The position numbers were made by a program, and so were the translations under genes. The notes below the pieces were generated by a model. It was not told the DNA's origin. It searched no databases and worked only from the letters and a program-made list of their open reading frames with translations. DNA of 64,000 nt from Lactobacillus kullabergensis (lineage in GTDB: Bacteria > Bacillota > Bacilli > Lactobacillales > Lactobacillaceae): the NCBI RefSeq assembly GCF_000967195.1, contig NZ_KQ033871.1:1048584-1112583 (forward strand). Reading direction: 5' to 3'. Positions 35,379-43,202 of this stretch are shown here, one piece after another; the stretch's first letter is position 1, and every line of letters begins with the position of its first letter.

Positions 35379-35685
35379 TTTTTACACCTTCTTGGTAAGC
35401 CTTCTCAACCATACCCTCAGCTGTTTCTTTGGTTAATTTAGCCTTAGATGCCTTTGCTTGCTCGAGCAATGCGTCAGTGGCTGCCTGCTTTTTCTCTGCT
35501 CCAGAAGCATTGGTATGAGTTGCCTGCTGTGTATCAATATATTGGGCAACGTCATACAGCCACTTCATTTTTTTCGGCAAATGCTGGATTATGTTGTTTA
35601 GCATATTGATAGACAACAACAATACCGACTGCCAATAAAACAACATGGGCAATAATGAATTTAATAGATTAATAATTTGAGTCAT
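35365..35685 (-). pseudogene. LL-H-type phage holin, probably double-frameshifted
   Basis: A 106-codon open frame with N-terminal MTQIINLLNSLLP and C-terminal YIDTQQATHTNASGAEKKQA, typical of LL-H-family holins. The membrane-spanning middle in this frame reads poorly (WQSVLLLSINMLNNIIQHLP). The neighbouring frame reads VVLLAVGIVVVYQYAKQHNP, the expected holin helix, and then runs into TGA. Two compensating shifts (near 35644 and 35564) therefore seem to have scrambled about 30 residues. It lies directly before the endolysin start. Confidence 0.65.
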
Positions 35686-35714
35686 TTTAATTTCCTTTCA
35701 ATAAAAAAAGAACA

Positions 35715-35945
35715 CTATTTAGTATTCTCTAACTTCTTTTTTAATTTTTCGTATTTTTCTTCAATCTCTAACCGTCTTTTTCGCTCAAAAAGATAGTCCT
35801 GCTTAAAATTATCTCGTTCGACTTTCAGGTTTTTGATAACATCATCCGTTTCCTCTTTGTGCGATGTGTGTGTTACCGCTAAAAAGGTGGCAGCTACTTC
35901 GTTTAGTGTTCCTAAAGCATAGATAAGGCTAGTCACATCATGCAT
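35715..35945 (-). CDS. Small phage protein with coiled coil
   Basis: A 76-aa protein. A weakly hydrophobic N-terminus (LIYALGTLNEVAATFLAVTH) precedes a long charged helix (ERKRRLEIEEKYEKLKKKLE). It lies just upstream of the holin on the same strand, as in lactobacillus prophages, where similar small proteins of unknown role precede the lysis genes. The frame is open, but its function is unknown. Confidence 0.55.
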   Translation of the reverse strand: MHDVTSLIYALGTLNEVAATFLAVTHTSHKEETDDVIKNLKVERDNFKQDYLFERKRRLEIEEKYEKLKKKLENTK

Positions 35946-36163
35946 GCTACCACCTCTCTAACTTTGATATATACTATATAAGCATAATAATGATATTGCA
36001 GTTTCAACGATTACTGTAACATCCATACGAAACTCACCAGCACCAAAGGCATGCCCCAGCTGTAAACCAAATTAAGAACCACAATGACCATGCACCTAAT
36101 ATTAAAATAAACATGCGCCAACTCCTATGACTTTTCTTTAGCATAGAATCAATGGTAATTAAA

Positions 36164-36190
36164 AGACCTAGCAATATTATTGCTAGGTCT
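36164..36190 (-). terminator. Terminator hairpin
   Basis: An AGACCTAGCAAT/ATTGCTAGGTCT hairpin followed by TTTTAATT on the minus strand, after the two small phage genes. Confidence 0.8.
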
Positions 36191-36196
36191 AGTCTT

Positions 36197-36301
36197 TTAA
36201 CAAGTTAGTACAAATAAAGATAGTTGGTCGGGATCCTGAGCTTTTCTCGCAATGCCTCGGTCTATTTTTTGTGCTTCCAAAGCAGCATTTCTAATGTTCA
36301 T
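36197..36301 (-). CDS. Very small phage protein (34 aa)
   Basis: An MNIRNAALEAQKIDRGIARK frame ending at TAA (36197-36199). It starts 3 bp after the preceding gene's stop with GGAGGATT overlapping that gene's end. The composition and tight spacing suggest a real short phage gene, or the N-terminal remainder of a longer one. Function unknown. Confidence 0.45.
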   Translation of the reverse strand: MNIRNAALEAQKIDRGIARKAQDPDQLSLFVLTC

Positions 36302-36304
36302 TGT

Positions 36305-36511
36305 TTAATCCTCCATTCCTAAAACCTTGTAGGTTTTCTTTCTTGTCCTAACGACCCTCTTAGTGTTATTTCCTTTGATTGCATGATTAACACTAAATCT
36401 GGTTTCGCCCATTAAAGCTGCTAATTCAGCTTGTGTCATATTCTTGTTAATCAGAGCAATTTTTTTCTCGATTTGTCTTTGAATACTCTCTAACTTTTCC
36501 TCTGTTGGCAT
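36305..36511 (-). CDS. Small HTH protein of phage origin
   Basis: A 68-aa protein. The middle (NMTQAELAALMGETRFSVNHAIKGN) is a helix-turn-helix, and the C-terminus is very basic (KRVVRTRKKTYKV). It is divergent from the broken repressor at 36773 across a 260-bp region, the usual place of a Cro or antirepressor-like regulator. It could be a Cro-type protein; identity not certain. Confidence 0.65.
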   Translation of the reverse strand: MPTEEKLESIQRQIEKKIALINKNMTQAELAALMGETRFSVNHAIKGNNTKRVVRTRKKTYKVLGMED

Positions 36512-36772
36512 GCTTCCACTTTTTTTATCTATGCAAATTTGGTTGTCAACTTATTAATAAACTAATTGACAACCATTAGGATATATCCTAATATTGGTTC
36601 ATAACAAATAAGCTAAGTATCAGCATTCCCGTTGCATTTATTGCTTTTTTGTTGTTTCAAATTTGTTTATTAACTTGTTGATAATTAAATATTACTAATA
36701 TTTCCTAAAAATTAAATAGATATATTAGTATAAATTAGTAAATATAGCCATCAATAGCTGGAAAACCATGAT

Positions 36773-37143
36773 ATGAGTACATTTGAAATTATAAAAAACT
36801 TAGCTAAGGAGAAACATATTTCTCTCTACGAGATTAACGATTGAGCTAGATTGGGTAAGAATACTATCTATAGTTGGAAGACTAGTGTTCCAAGTTTGGA
36901 AAACACCCAGAAAGTGGCTAAAGTATCACATACGTCTACCGATTACCTGCTAGATAATACAGATGACCAGATGACCCTTTGCCCATTTCCAACGTGAAGG
37001 ACAAAAGCACAGTGGATTTAGGCCATGACCAGGTATTCTCCTATCGTGGCAGACACGTACCAGAAAAATACTTGAAGATGGTTAAAGAATTAATGGATGC
37101 AGATATTGAAGAAGATGATGATAATGGCGAGTGGCTTAACTAA
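36773..37143 (+). pseudogene. Phage XRE repressor pseudogene
   Basis: MSTFEIIKNLAKEKHISLYE begins an XRE helix-turn-helix. A TGA interrupts it at about 36842, it resumes as ARLGKNTIYSWKTSVPSLEN, hits a second stop near 36995, and continues in another frame to KYLKMVKELMDADIEEDDD. This matches a lysogeny repressor of Lactobacillus phages broken by a nonsense codon and a frameshift. Confidence 0.75.
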
Positions 37144-37225
37144 TTATTTACTAGGCTTTGCAGGTAAGAACATTAAAAAGGTAGACATAATCTGCATGAA
37201 TTGCGGTAAAAAATTTAGATATTAA
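37124..37225 (+). pseudogene. Remnant of the gene after the repressor
   Basis: A 33-codon frame, MASGLTNYLLGFAGKN, ending with a zinc-ribbon-like CMNCGKKF. In related prophages the repressor is followed by an ImmA gene whose start reads similarly (LTxYLLxFA). This looks like an internally deleted remnant. Whether a protein is made is unknown. Confidence 0.4.
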
Positions 37226-37265
37226 AGATACTAATCGATTTAAAAATATTACAGGAGGTTAACCA

Positions 37266-37850
37266 ATGATTGTTGATAAGGGTCCTGCTTGCCTAACTTC
37301 ATTCGTTATAAAAGATGATAGAAATGGTCAACCAATAAATTATCTTGATTTCAATGGAAAGTCACATAAAGATATAGTAATTGAAACCACAGTTTGGGTA
37401 GACAAAAGTTTTAAATTAGCTGCAACTACACATCATTTTACTCGTTTTTATTTAACTTTATATTCTACTGATATATACAGTGACATACCACTTGATATGG
37501 CTTATCAAATTCCCCGGTTTTCAAATAATTCAAATGATATACCATATCCTGGAGTATATATTCAGTATCATATCGAATTAGACCCTAAAGAATTAGACAA
37601 AACAAATTTTTTTAAACTCAAATTCAAAGTCAAAGTTGACGCAAAAAGTTCAATTCCTGTTCACGATCGTATTAATCCTCACAAATTAATCAATCCAGAG
37701 ATAAAATCGTATTATATCAGGTTATCACATGCCCATTTTAATTCTGAAGAACAATCTGAAAGTCAGTTCTATACATTCAATGATCTCTTAGATGAAAATA
37801 AGATTTTTGACACTGTTATCCCTATAAAGGTGAACTCAAATGGAGACTAA
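37266..37850 (+). CDS. Unknown 194-aa prophage cargo protein
   Basis: A 194-aa soluble protein that I do not recognise. It is predicted mostly beta (VIETTVWVDKSFKLAATTHH, FTRFYLTLYSTDIY, VYIQYHIELDPKEL, FKLKFKVKVDAK) with Tyr/His-rich loops and no Cys motif or catalytic signature. A very strong ribosome site (CAGGAGGTTAACCA) precedes the ATG. It overlaps the next gene by 11 bp. The location between repressor and integrase is where temperate phages often keep superinfection-exclusion or defence genes. The frame is intact although both flanking phage genes are broken. Confidence 0.75.
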   Translation: MIVDKGPACLTSFVIKDDRNGQPINYLDFNGKSHKDIVIETTVWVDKSFKLAATTHHFTRFYLTLYSTDIYSDIPLDMAYQIPRFSNNSNDIPYPGVYIQYHIELDPKELDKTNFFKLKFKVKVDAKSSIPVHDRINPHKLINPEIKSYYIRLSHAHFNSEEQSESQFYTFNDLLDENKIFDTVIPIKVNSNGD

Positions 37851-38214
37851 TGACAATATTATTACACTTGATAATGCAAAAAAAGACACAATAAATTATT
37901 CTCAAGATTTACCAATTGATAAAAGTGAATATTACAATAGTAAAGATGGTGGTAACAATATGAATAACAAATATGTAACTCACACTGAGCTTGAATTAAG
38001 TAATGAAAAAATCCTACATAAAATAGATAATCATTTTAACGAACAAGACAAACATTTTATCAAAATTGAAAATGCATTAGAAGTTCAAAATAATAAGATT
38101 CAAGATACAGATAGAAAAGTAAATAAAATATACGATTGGATAATTGGCGGCTTTGTATTGACTGTACTCACAACTATTATTAGTACAATTATCACGAACT
38201 TGTTAGCAAAATAA
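37840..38214 (+). CDS. Coiled-coil, C-terminally membrane-anchored protein
   Basis: A 124-aa protein. Residues 1-40 are acidic and polar, about 45-95 are a heptad-like helix (ELELSNEKILHKIDNHFNEQ), and 98-120 are one hydrophobic segment (WIIGGFVLTVLTTIISTIIT) with LLAK at the end, so it is a tail-anchored membrane protein. An internal ATG at 37960 gives a shorter form starting MNNKYVTHTELE, a start often seen in related small proteins. It is translationally coupled to the 194-aa gene. The layout recalls XhlA-like and superinfection-exclusion proteins; the role is inferred. Confidence 0.72.
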   Translation: METNDNIITLDNAKKDTINYSQDLPIDKSEYYNSKDGGNNMNNKYVTHTELELSNEKILHKIDNHFNEQDKHFIKIENALEVQNNKIQDTDRKVNKIYDWIIGGFVLTVLTTIISTIITNLLAK

Positions 38215-38331
38215 TAGCTACAACAAAAAAGCCTCAGGAAGTGAGTTGTTGCAATTCCTGAAGACTAATCTGAGAGCAATAGCAAAGCTATTATTGTACC
38301 TCTTTTAACAGATTTTTAAAGAAAAATAAAT

Positions 38332-39441
38332 ATGGCACATTGGAAAAATGCGGTGACAAATGACGTGCTCAAGTATCGTGGTATGACAATTTAGGCAAAC
38401 GAAAATTCAAAGTTGAGAGTGGCTTTTTTAATAAATTGCAAGCTCGCAAGTGGGCAAATAAAATTGAAGTGGCAAAAGATCAGAACTTAATTTCAAATCA
38501 AGATCCTGTTTTTGCTGACTACTTTAAAGATTGGTACTTAAGATATAAGGCACCAGATAAAACACGCGACACTGTTAGTCGGTACGCTCATATTTACAAA
38601 ATTATAAAAGAAAACTTTGCTAATATTAAATTGTCAAAAATGACTCGTGCCAAGTACCAAAACTTTCTAAACGGTTACGGCAAGACACACGCTAAGGACA
38701 CTGTTCGAAAAACTAATGGAAGCATTCGGAGCTGCATCAAAGATGCGATGAGCGAAGGACTGTTAAGGTTAAACTATACTGAACGAATAAAACTTACTTG
38801 GAATGATAAGAAAACTCGTAAGACTGAATATCTTAACTTTAAGTAAGTACAGCAACTGAAAGAATTATTGCTAAAAGACATTAAGCCAACATACGTTAGC
38901 CGCTATATGTTGCTAAACATCATTTACATGGGCATGAGACCTGGTGAAATCAGAGTGCTAACGTGGCACGATATTGATTTTAAAATCAAGAAATACATTT
39001 AACGAAGTCCTGGGACTACGATAGCAAAAAAATTATTAATTATGATTCAGATGAAATTAACAAGGAAACCAAGAATAAGTTATAAACCCGTGTGATCAAG
39101 ATTGACCAAAAACTACTGGATATTTTATGTCAATTAATGGTTAATAATCATGAAAGATTATTCATAGATAAATTTGGTACAATTCTCACATCTAATGCAG
39201 TCAATAAAACATTGAGAAAACAATTAGACAAGCTAGGCATTGAGAATAAAGGTTTCCACTTTCATAGTTTACGGCACACTCATGTGGTTTTACTACTTTT
39301 TAAAATGTTGACCTCTACTCTATTTCTAAATGCCTTGGTTACTCAAACAAGAGTATCACGGCCAATACTTACGCCTATATGTTAGACGAGCTTAAGCAAA
39401 AATCAGACAAACAAATTATATGCATCTTAGATGAAATATAG
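38332..39441 (+). pseudogene. int: Tyrosine integrase pseudogene
   Basis: A phage integrase read in pieces: an AP2-like arm domain at the start (MAHWKNAV, RKFKVESGFFNKLQARKW), the SAM-like core (VFADYFKDWYLRY, LSKMTRAKYQNFLNGYG), the catalytic MGMRPGEIRVLTW with its Arg, HSLRHTH with the His-xx-Arg box, and TYAYML with the nucleophile Tyr. At least four lesions break it: near 38390, stops near 38844 and 39001, a stop near 39085, and a shift near 39305. It adjoins the right att repeat. Confidence 0.88.
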
Positions 39442-39551
39442 GCATCCAAAAATGTATCCAGGTTCAACCTTGTTAATTATACTTAATCTATAAATTATTG
39501 ATAGTAAAGGATTTTACTGTAATTAAACTTGCTAATAAACGTAGGATTCGT

Positions 39552-39566
39552 CTGTACTCTCCTTAA
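39552..39566 (+). repeat. Right attachment site of the prophage remnant
   Basis: An exact copy of the 15-bp att core found at the tRNA-Ser 3' end (31437-31451), located 110 bp after the integrase pseudogene. Confidence 0.88.
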
Positions 39567-39572
39567 GTTAAC

Positions 39573-39607
39573 AAGCTTGTAATATCTACTATTACAAGCT
39601 TTTATTT
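39573..39607 (+). terminator. Original tRNA-Ser terminator, displaced by the element
   Basis: An AAGCTTGTAATA/TATTACAAGCTT-type hairpin with a T-rich run begins 7 bp after the right att core. This is the position expected directly after the tRNA before integration. Confidence 0.8.
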
Positions 39608-39654
39608 TGCTCCTGCAAGGCATTCGCACGGCATAAAACTAATAAAGAGTAGTT

Positions 39655-39900
39655 TTTTAACTTTTTTTATTATTTTAAGTTTTGAATTTTCCCAGCTTAT
39701 AATTTTTTGAACTATTTTTGCCGAGCAAAATGTTTTAGGATATCATGACCTAACTTTTGACCATGTGCTTTCTAATAAGCTGTTTATGTTATATCGCAAA
39801 GGCAATTCCATGCAGCTTCTAATGCCTGAAAATAATGATTAGGATTGAATTGTTTTTAAACAAAGATAAGCCGGGAAAAATTTTAAGTAAAGTTGTCCAT
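39655..39900 (-). pseudogene. Unidentified gene relic
   Basis: On the minus strand one frame reads NPNHYFQALEAAWNCLCDI, then KAHGQKLGHDILKHFARQK, interrupted by several stops. It has protein-like character but I cannot name the family. It lies between the prophage right end and the next gene. Confidence 0.3.
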
Positions 39901-40014
39901 GTAGAATACGATATTCAATAGCACTAAAAAATATATGTAAATTTATTCTTTTAAGACATTTATAAAAATGGTAAATTATAAATGTACTGATACAAGTATA
40001 ATGGGAGAAGGGAA

Positions 40015-40845
40015 ATGAAATTTTTATGGGTAATTGCACTAATAATATTTGTTATTTACATTATTATTAGTGATAGAAAATCAAAAAATAGAAAAGATTA
40101 TAAAGAAGCACCAACACCAAGTAAAAATCCATCAAATGAGCCATTAGTAAAACGTTGGTGGGTATGGGGACTAATACTAGTTTTAATTTATGGTTTCTTT
40201 GTATCAACTTCAAATAAAGCCGAGAATCATGATGAAACATACAAAACTACCGCACCTCATTCAATAAAACCATCTCCTGTAAAAAAGAGGAAAAAGCTTT
40301 CTGACTATGCTTCCAAAAAGGTCTCCAAATTTATACCAGTAAAGAACACAGCTAAAGCAGTTACTTTAGGCGCTGGTAAGTATAAGGTCGGTAGAGATAT
40401 AAAGCCAGGCAGGTACGTTATTAAAGCTGTTAAGGGCAGTGGGAATTTATCTAACAGCGATTTTACTATTAACGTTATTTTAGGAAACGATGATAAAGGA
40501 GATCAGTTAACTTCTTTTACTACCAACTTAGTAAAAAATGACAAAATCAAGTTAGACTGGATAGAGTCTACAAGCTTCACGCCAACACCGGATAAATATA
40601 CTTATAAAACAAAAATAAGTGCTGGTATATGGTTAGTAGGGCTTGATATTAAACCCGGAAGGTATGTCATACGGCCAATAAAAGGCAGAGGTAACTTGAT
40701 ATCAGAAGATGGGTCTGATAATAATTTAAACGAAATATTAGGCAAAGATACTGAAAAAGGTCAAGTCAGCAAAGTAACGGCTGATTTAACTGCTGGAGAA
40801 GTTATATTGTCTACTATAGAATTAATTGGCTTAAGTAAAAAATAA
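40015..40845 (+). CDS. Two-TM protein with duplicated extracellular domain
   Basis: A 276-aa protein. Two hydrophobic segments (LWVIALIIFVIYIIIS at 3-18 and WWVWGLILVLIYGFFVS near 46-62) are followed by a basic linker and two similar domains: AGKYKVGRDIKPGRYVIKAV (about 125-145) and AGIWLVGLDIKPGRYVIRPI (about 204-224). The shared pattern G-x-D-I-K-P-G-R-Y-V-I defines the repeat. The domains are probably outside the cell. Function unknown. It lies between two integrase relics, so it may be cargo of an older element. Ribosome site GGAGAAGGGA. Confidence 0.75.
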   Translation: MKFLWVIALIIFVIYIIISDRKSKNRKDYKEAPTPSKNPSNEPLVKRWWVWGLILVLIYGFFVSTSNKAENHDETYKTTAPHSIKPSPVKKRKKLSDYASKKVSKFIPVKNTAKAVTLGAGKYKVGRDIKPGRYVIKAVKGSGNLSNSDFTINVILGNDDKGDQLTSFTTNLVKNDKIKLDWIESTSFTPTPDKYTYKTKISAGIWLVGLDIKPGRYVIRPIKGRGNLISEDGSDNNLNEILGKDTEKGQVSKVTADLTAGEVILSTIELIGLSKK

Positions 40846-40935
40846 GATTTAAATATTTAAAAAACAAAAAACCTCTAAGAGATCACAGTTCGAATTTAGA
40901 TTTCTTAGAAGTAACGCAAATACAACACTGTTATG

Positions 40936-41103
40936 CCCTTTTGCATTCTCTATCATAGCAGTAAAGGAATTGATTTATATGCTATTTCAAAACGTTTAGG
41001 AAACTCATACATGACAATAACTGCAAAAACTTATGCCTATATGCTTGATCAATCTAAAGCACAGCAAGATGATAATATCGAAAAAATCGTCAATAGCATA
41101 TAA
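40936..41103 (+). pseudogene. Second tyrosine integrase, C-terminal fragment
   Basis: About 55 codons read YHSSKGIDLYAISKRLGN and TAKTYAYMLDQSKAQQ, ending at TAA (41101-41103). This is the C-terminal end of an integrase with the nucleophile Tyr, similar to but distinct from that at 38332. The N-terminal four-fifths is missing. It indicates an earlier, separate integration event. Confidence 0.75.
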
Positions 41104-41117
41104 AAATGTTCGCCAAC
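41104..41117 (+). repeat. 14-bp direct repeat (copy 2) at the integrase relic end
   Basis: AAATGTTCGCCAAC, identical to 31504-31517, begins right after the stop codon of the second integrase relic. Confidence 0.5.
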
Positions 41118-41230
41118 TTTAAAATTAATTATTAATTACTAAATTTCATTTTCTATTATTTTTATAAAAATAAACTGCACCCTTCTTTTATCATTACTAT
41201 GAAAATAATCTTATATATTTTTTGTTTTAC

Positions 41231-41266
41231 AAAAAGGCATTGAGCAATATAGCACAATGCTTTTTT
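41231..41266. terminator. Terminator hairpin
   Basis: AAAAAGGCATTG and CAATGCTTTTTT arms with an internal loop; usable on both strands. Confidence 0.75.
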
Positions 41267-41382
41267 ACATGCTTTTTCTTACTCTGTACATTATAAATAA
41301 ACTACAAACTATTTATAAAATATAAAAAATGTTCACAAGGTGATCGACTTTAGTATTTAATTTACACAGTACCATTCGTTTT

Positions 41383-41706
41383 TTAAATTAAACGAAGAAC
41401 TGCTAGTGAAATCATACCAACTATCACAATGATTAAGAGAGACTTACTAATAATTGCGGAAATAAAAGTTGGCAGTGAAGCCAAAGCGTACTGCATGTTA
41501 AGTTGAGGCAAATGACCTGGGTTTGCTATTAATAAGTTACTAAACCCAAGAGCAGCCATTATCACTATAGGCACAAAAGACAAAAATTCAACTAATTTTG
41601 GCGGCAAGGTAAATTTTTTCAACAAGACAAATGGTATCACTCTAGATAACAAAGTGGTGATTCCACAGAAAATGATTGTCGTTAAAATGTATTCAGAAGA
41701 AGACAT
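41383..41706 (-). CDS. azlD: Branched-chain amino acid exporter small subunit (AzlD), second copy
   Basis: A 107-aa AzlD-family membrane protein (LSRVIPFVLLKKFTLPPKLVEFL, FVPIVIMAALGFSN). It overlaps its azlC partner by 14 bp, the same overlap as in the first pair at 29121-30141. It is a diverged paralog of that AzlD rather than a recent copy. Confidence 0.9.
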   Translation of the reverse strand: MSSSEYILTTIIFCGITTLLSRVIPFVLLKKFTLPPKLVEFLSFVPIVIMAALGFSNLLIANPGHLPQLNMQYALASLPTFISAIISKSLLIIVIVGMISLAVLRLI

Positions 41707-42400
41707 GCTTTATTACCATTCCTAAACTACAACCAATTAAGGTTACAACTATTACCACTAAATTGCCAGGTAAAATAATTGTCAGTAAATATGTCAACGC
41801 AAAAGAAATCAATATCACAATTATTTGGAGTACTTTATTTAGTTTTTTGTCCCCAATTACCTGCAAATAAAGCAAACCAATAAACATTGCTACAATAGCA
41901 AAGTCAAGCCCTAATTTTTTAGGATCAGTGATAAAACTGCCTAATGCAGCTCCCAAAAGTGTTCCAGCTTGCCAAGTTATGTAAGAAACTATATTTACCG
42001 TGTTAAACCAAGTAAAATTTAACTTGTCATTTGTATAATTAATTTTATTCATACCTAGAGCAAAACTTTCATCGGTGAGAAAAGTTCCTATCAAAATATT
42101 TCTTTTTAAATTTTCTTGTTTCAAATAACCTGCTACAGTCGTGCTCATAAGAATTACTCGAGAGTTGACCAAGAAAGCGGCTAAAACAATTGAAGCTATT
42201 GGGCTTCCCGCAACCAGCATATTCAGAGTGGTTAATTGAACGGATCCGGCATAAATCAGAATAGACATCAAACAAACTTCCAAAGTAGAAAAGCCACTGG
42301 CTTTGCCAATAATTCCAAAAGCCGTACTTATGCCAATATAGCCGAAAATTGTTGGAATTGATTCTTTAATTGCAGATTTTTTGGTTAAGTAAGTATCCAT
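41693..42400 (-). CDS. azlC: Branched-chain amino acid exporter large subunit (AzlC), second copy
   Basis: A 235-aa AzlC-family membrane protein (IPTIFGYIGISTAFGIIGKASGF, LTDESFALGMNKINY). It has the same length as the first AzlC and long identical blocks such as MLVAGSPIASI and MFIGLLYLQV. The duplicated pairs flank the tRNA-Ser/prophage region in the same orientation. The two systems may differ in substrate or regulation. Confidence 0.9.
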   Translation of the reverse strand: MDTYLTKKSAIKESIPTIFGYIGISTAFGIIGKASGFSTLEVCLMSILIYAGSVQLTTLNMLVAGSPIASIVLAAFLVNSRVILMSTTVAGYLKQENLKRNILIGTFLTDESFALGMNKINYTNDKLNFTWFNTVNIVSYITWQAGTLLGAALGSFITDPKKLGLDFAIVAMFIGLLYLQVIGDKKLNKVLQIIVILISFALTYLLTIILPGNLVVIVVTLIGCSLGMVIKHVFF

Positions 42401-42658
42401 TCTTTCACCCTCTTTTGTGAAAAATCATGAAATGATGTGGTAGTTCTACCATGAGTAATGTAGTTAAATTTATCTAAATTATCTCGTAGCTTAACATTTG
42501 TTTTTAATTTTTACAACATTATATTTTAAATGGAAATAAATTTTATGTTGCGTGTAAATTATGTAAGCTATAAAATAATTGTATAAAGTCATTAAAATAT
42601 AAATATTATGTTATTGGTATAATATTTGTACACAAATTTTATTTAGAAAAGGAATATC

Positions 42659-43198
42659 ATGGATTTTAGCACATATGATAAAGAAAGACTGACTAATCAG
42701 ATAGATTGGTACGATAAAAAGAGCCAAAAAGAAAAAAAGTACTACTGCGCATGTAAAGTGCTCGCACTACTTTTTTCTGCTTCTATACCTGTTTTAGCTT
42801 CCTTTGTATTAAGATTTCATTATATTTTAACTGTTATTTCTGTTTTTAGCGCATTAATAACTTTTTTGGAAGGCTTATCGTCACTTAAGAAGTTTCATGA
42901 CAATTGGATTCAATATCGTTTCATTTGCGAAACACTAAAAAGAGAAAGACAAATGTATTTATATTCAGCTGGTATTTACGATGACCCTGATACAGATAAA
43001 TTAAAAACTCTGATAGAAAGATGTGAGTCATTAATTTCAAGTGAAAATATTAATTGGACAAACATGAATAACAATGAAAAACCTAGAATCAAATCTAGTC
43101 AGAGTTCAAAAAATGAGCATAATAAAAAGGATCCCAATTACGAGAAAGTTAAATATTCAAAAACTTACAGGAAATCTTTTTTTCATCGTCAACATTAA
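42659..43198 (+). CDS. DUF4231/SLATT-like two-TM protein
   Basis: A 179-aa protein. After an N-terminal amphipathic helix (YDKERLTNQIDWYDKKSQKEKKYY) come two adjacent membrane segments (VLALLFSASIPVLASFVL and ILTVISVFSALITFLEGL), then W-x-x-Y-R-x-x-C-E-x-L-K (WIQYRFICETLKRER), and a long basic tail. This layout is that of DUF4231 proteins in the SLATT group, predicted membrane effectors often linked to nucleotide-sensing defence. No sensor or nucleotidyltransferase is adjacent, so that role is uncertain. Ribosome site AAAAGGAA. Confidence 0.72.
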   Translation: MDFSTYDKERLTNQIDWYDKKSQKEKKYYCACKVLALLFSASIPVLASFVLRFHYILTVISVFSALITFLEGLSSLKKFHDNWIQYRFICETLKRERQMYLYSAGIYDDPDTDKLKTLIERCESLISSENINWTNMNNNEKPRIKSSQSSKNEHNKKDPNYEKVKYSKTYRKSFFHRQH

Positions 43199-43202
43199 AA
43201 AT

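Larger units (their letters stand above)
31437..39566. mobile_element. Degraded prophage remnant integrated in tRNA-Ser
   Basis: The element lies between the 15-bp att repeats. It holds, left to right, an intact two-gene module, a decayed membrane protein gene, a decayed lysis cassette on the minus strand, small phage genes, a decayed repressor, a second intact two-gene module, and a decayed tyrosine integrase next to the right att. Capsid, tail and packaging genes are absent. The original tRNA terminator now lies just outside the right repeat. It cannot excise by itself. Confidence 0.85.

Noticed and set aside
31598..39640. TATGCCGTGCG string near the left end (31609) and in inverted form near 39630
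   Set aside because: The match is only 11 bp, does not coincide with either att core and has no partner structure. It is probably chance or a shared phage fragment.
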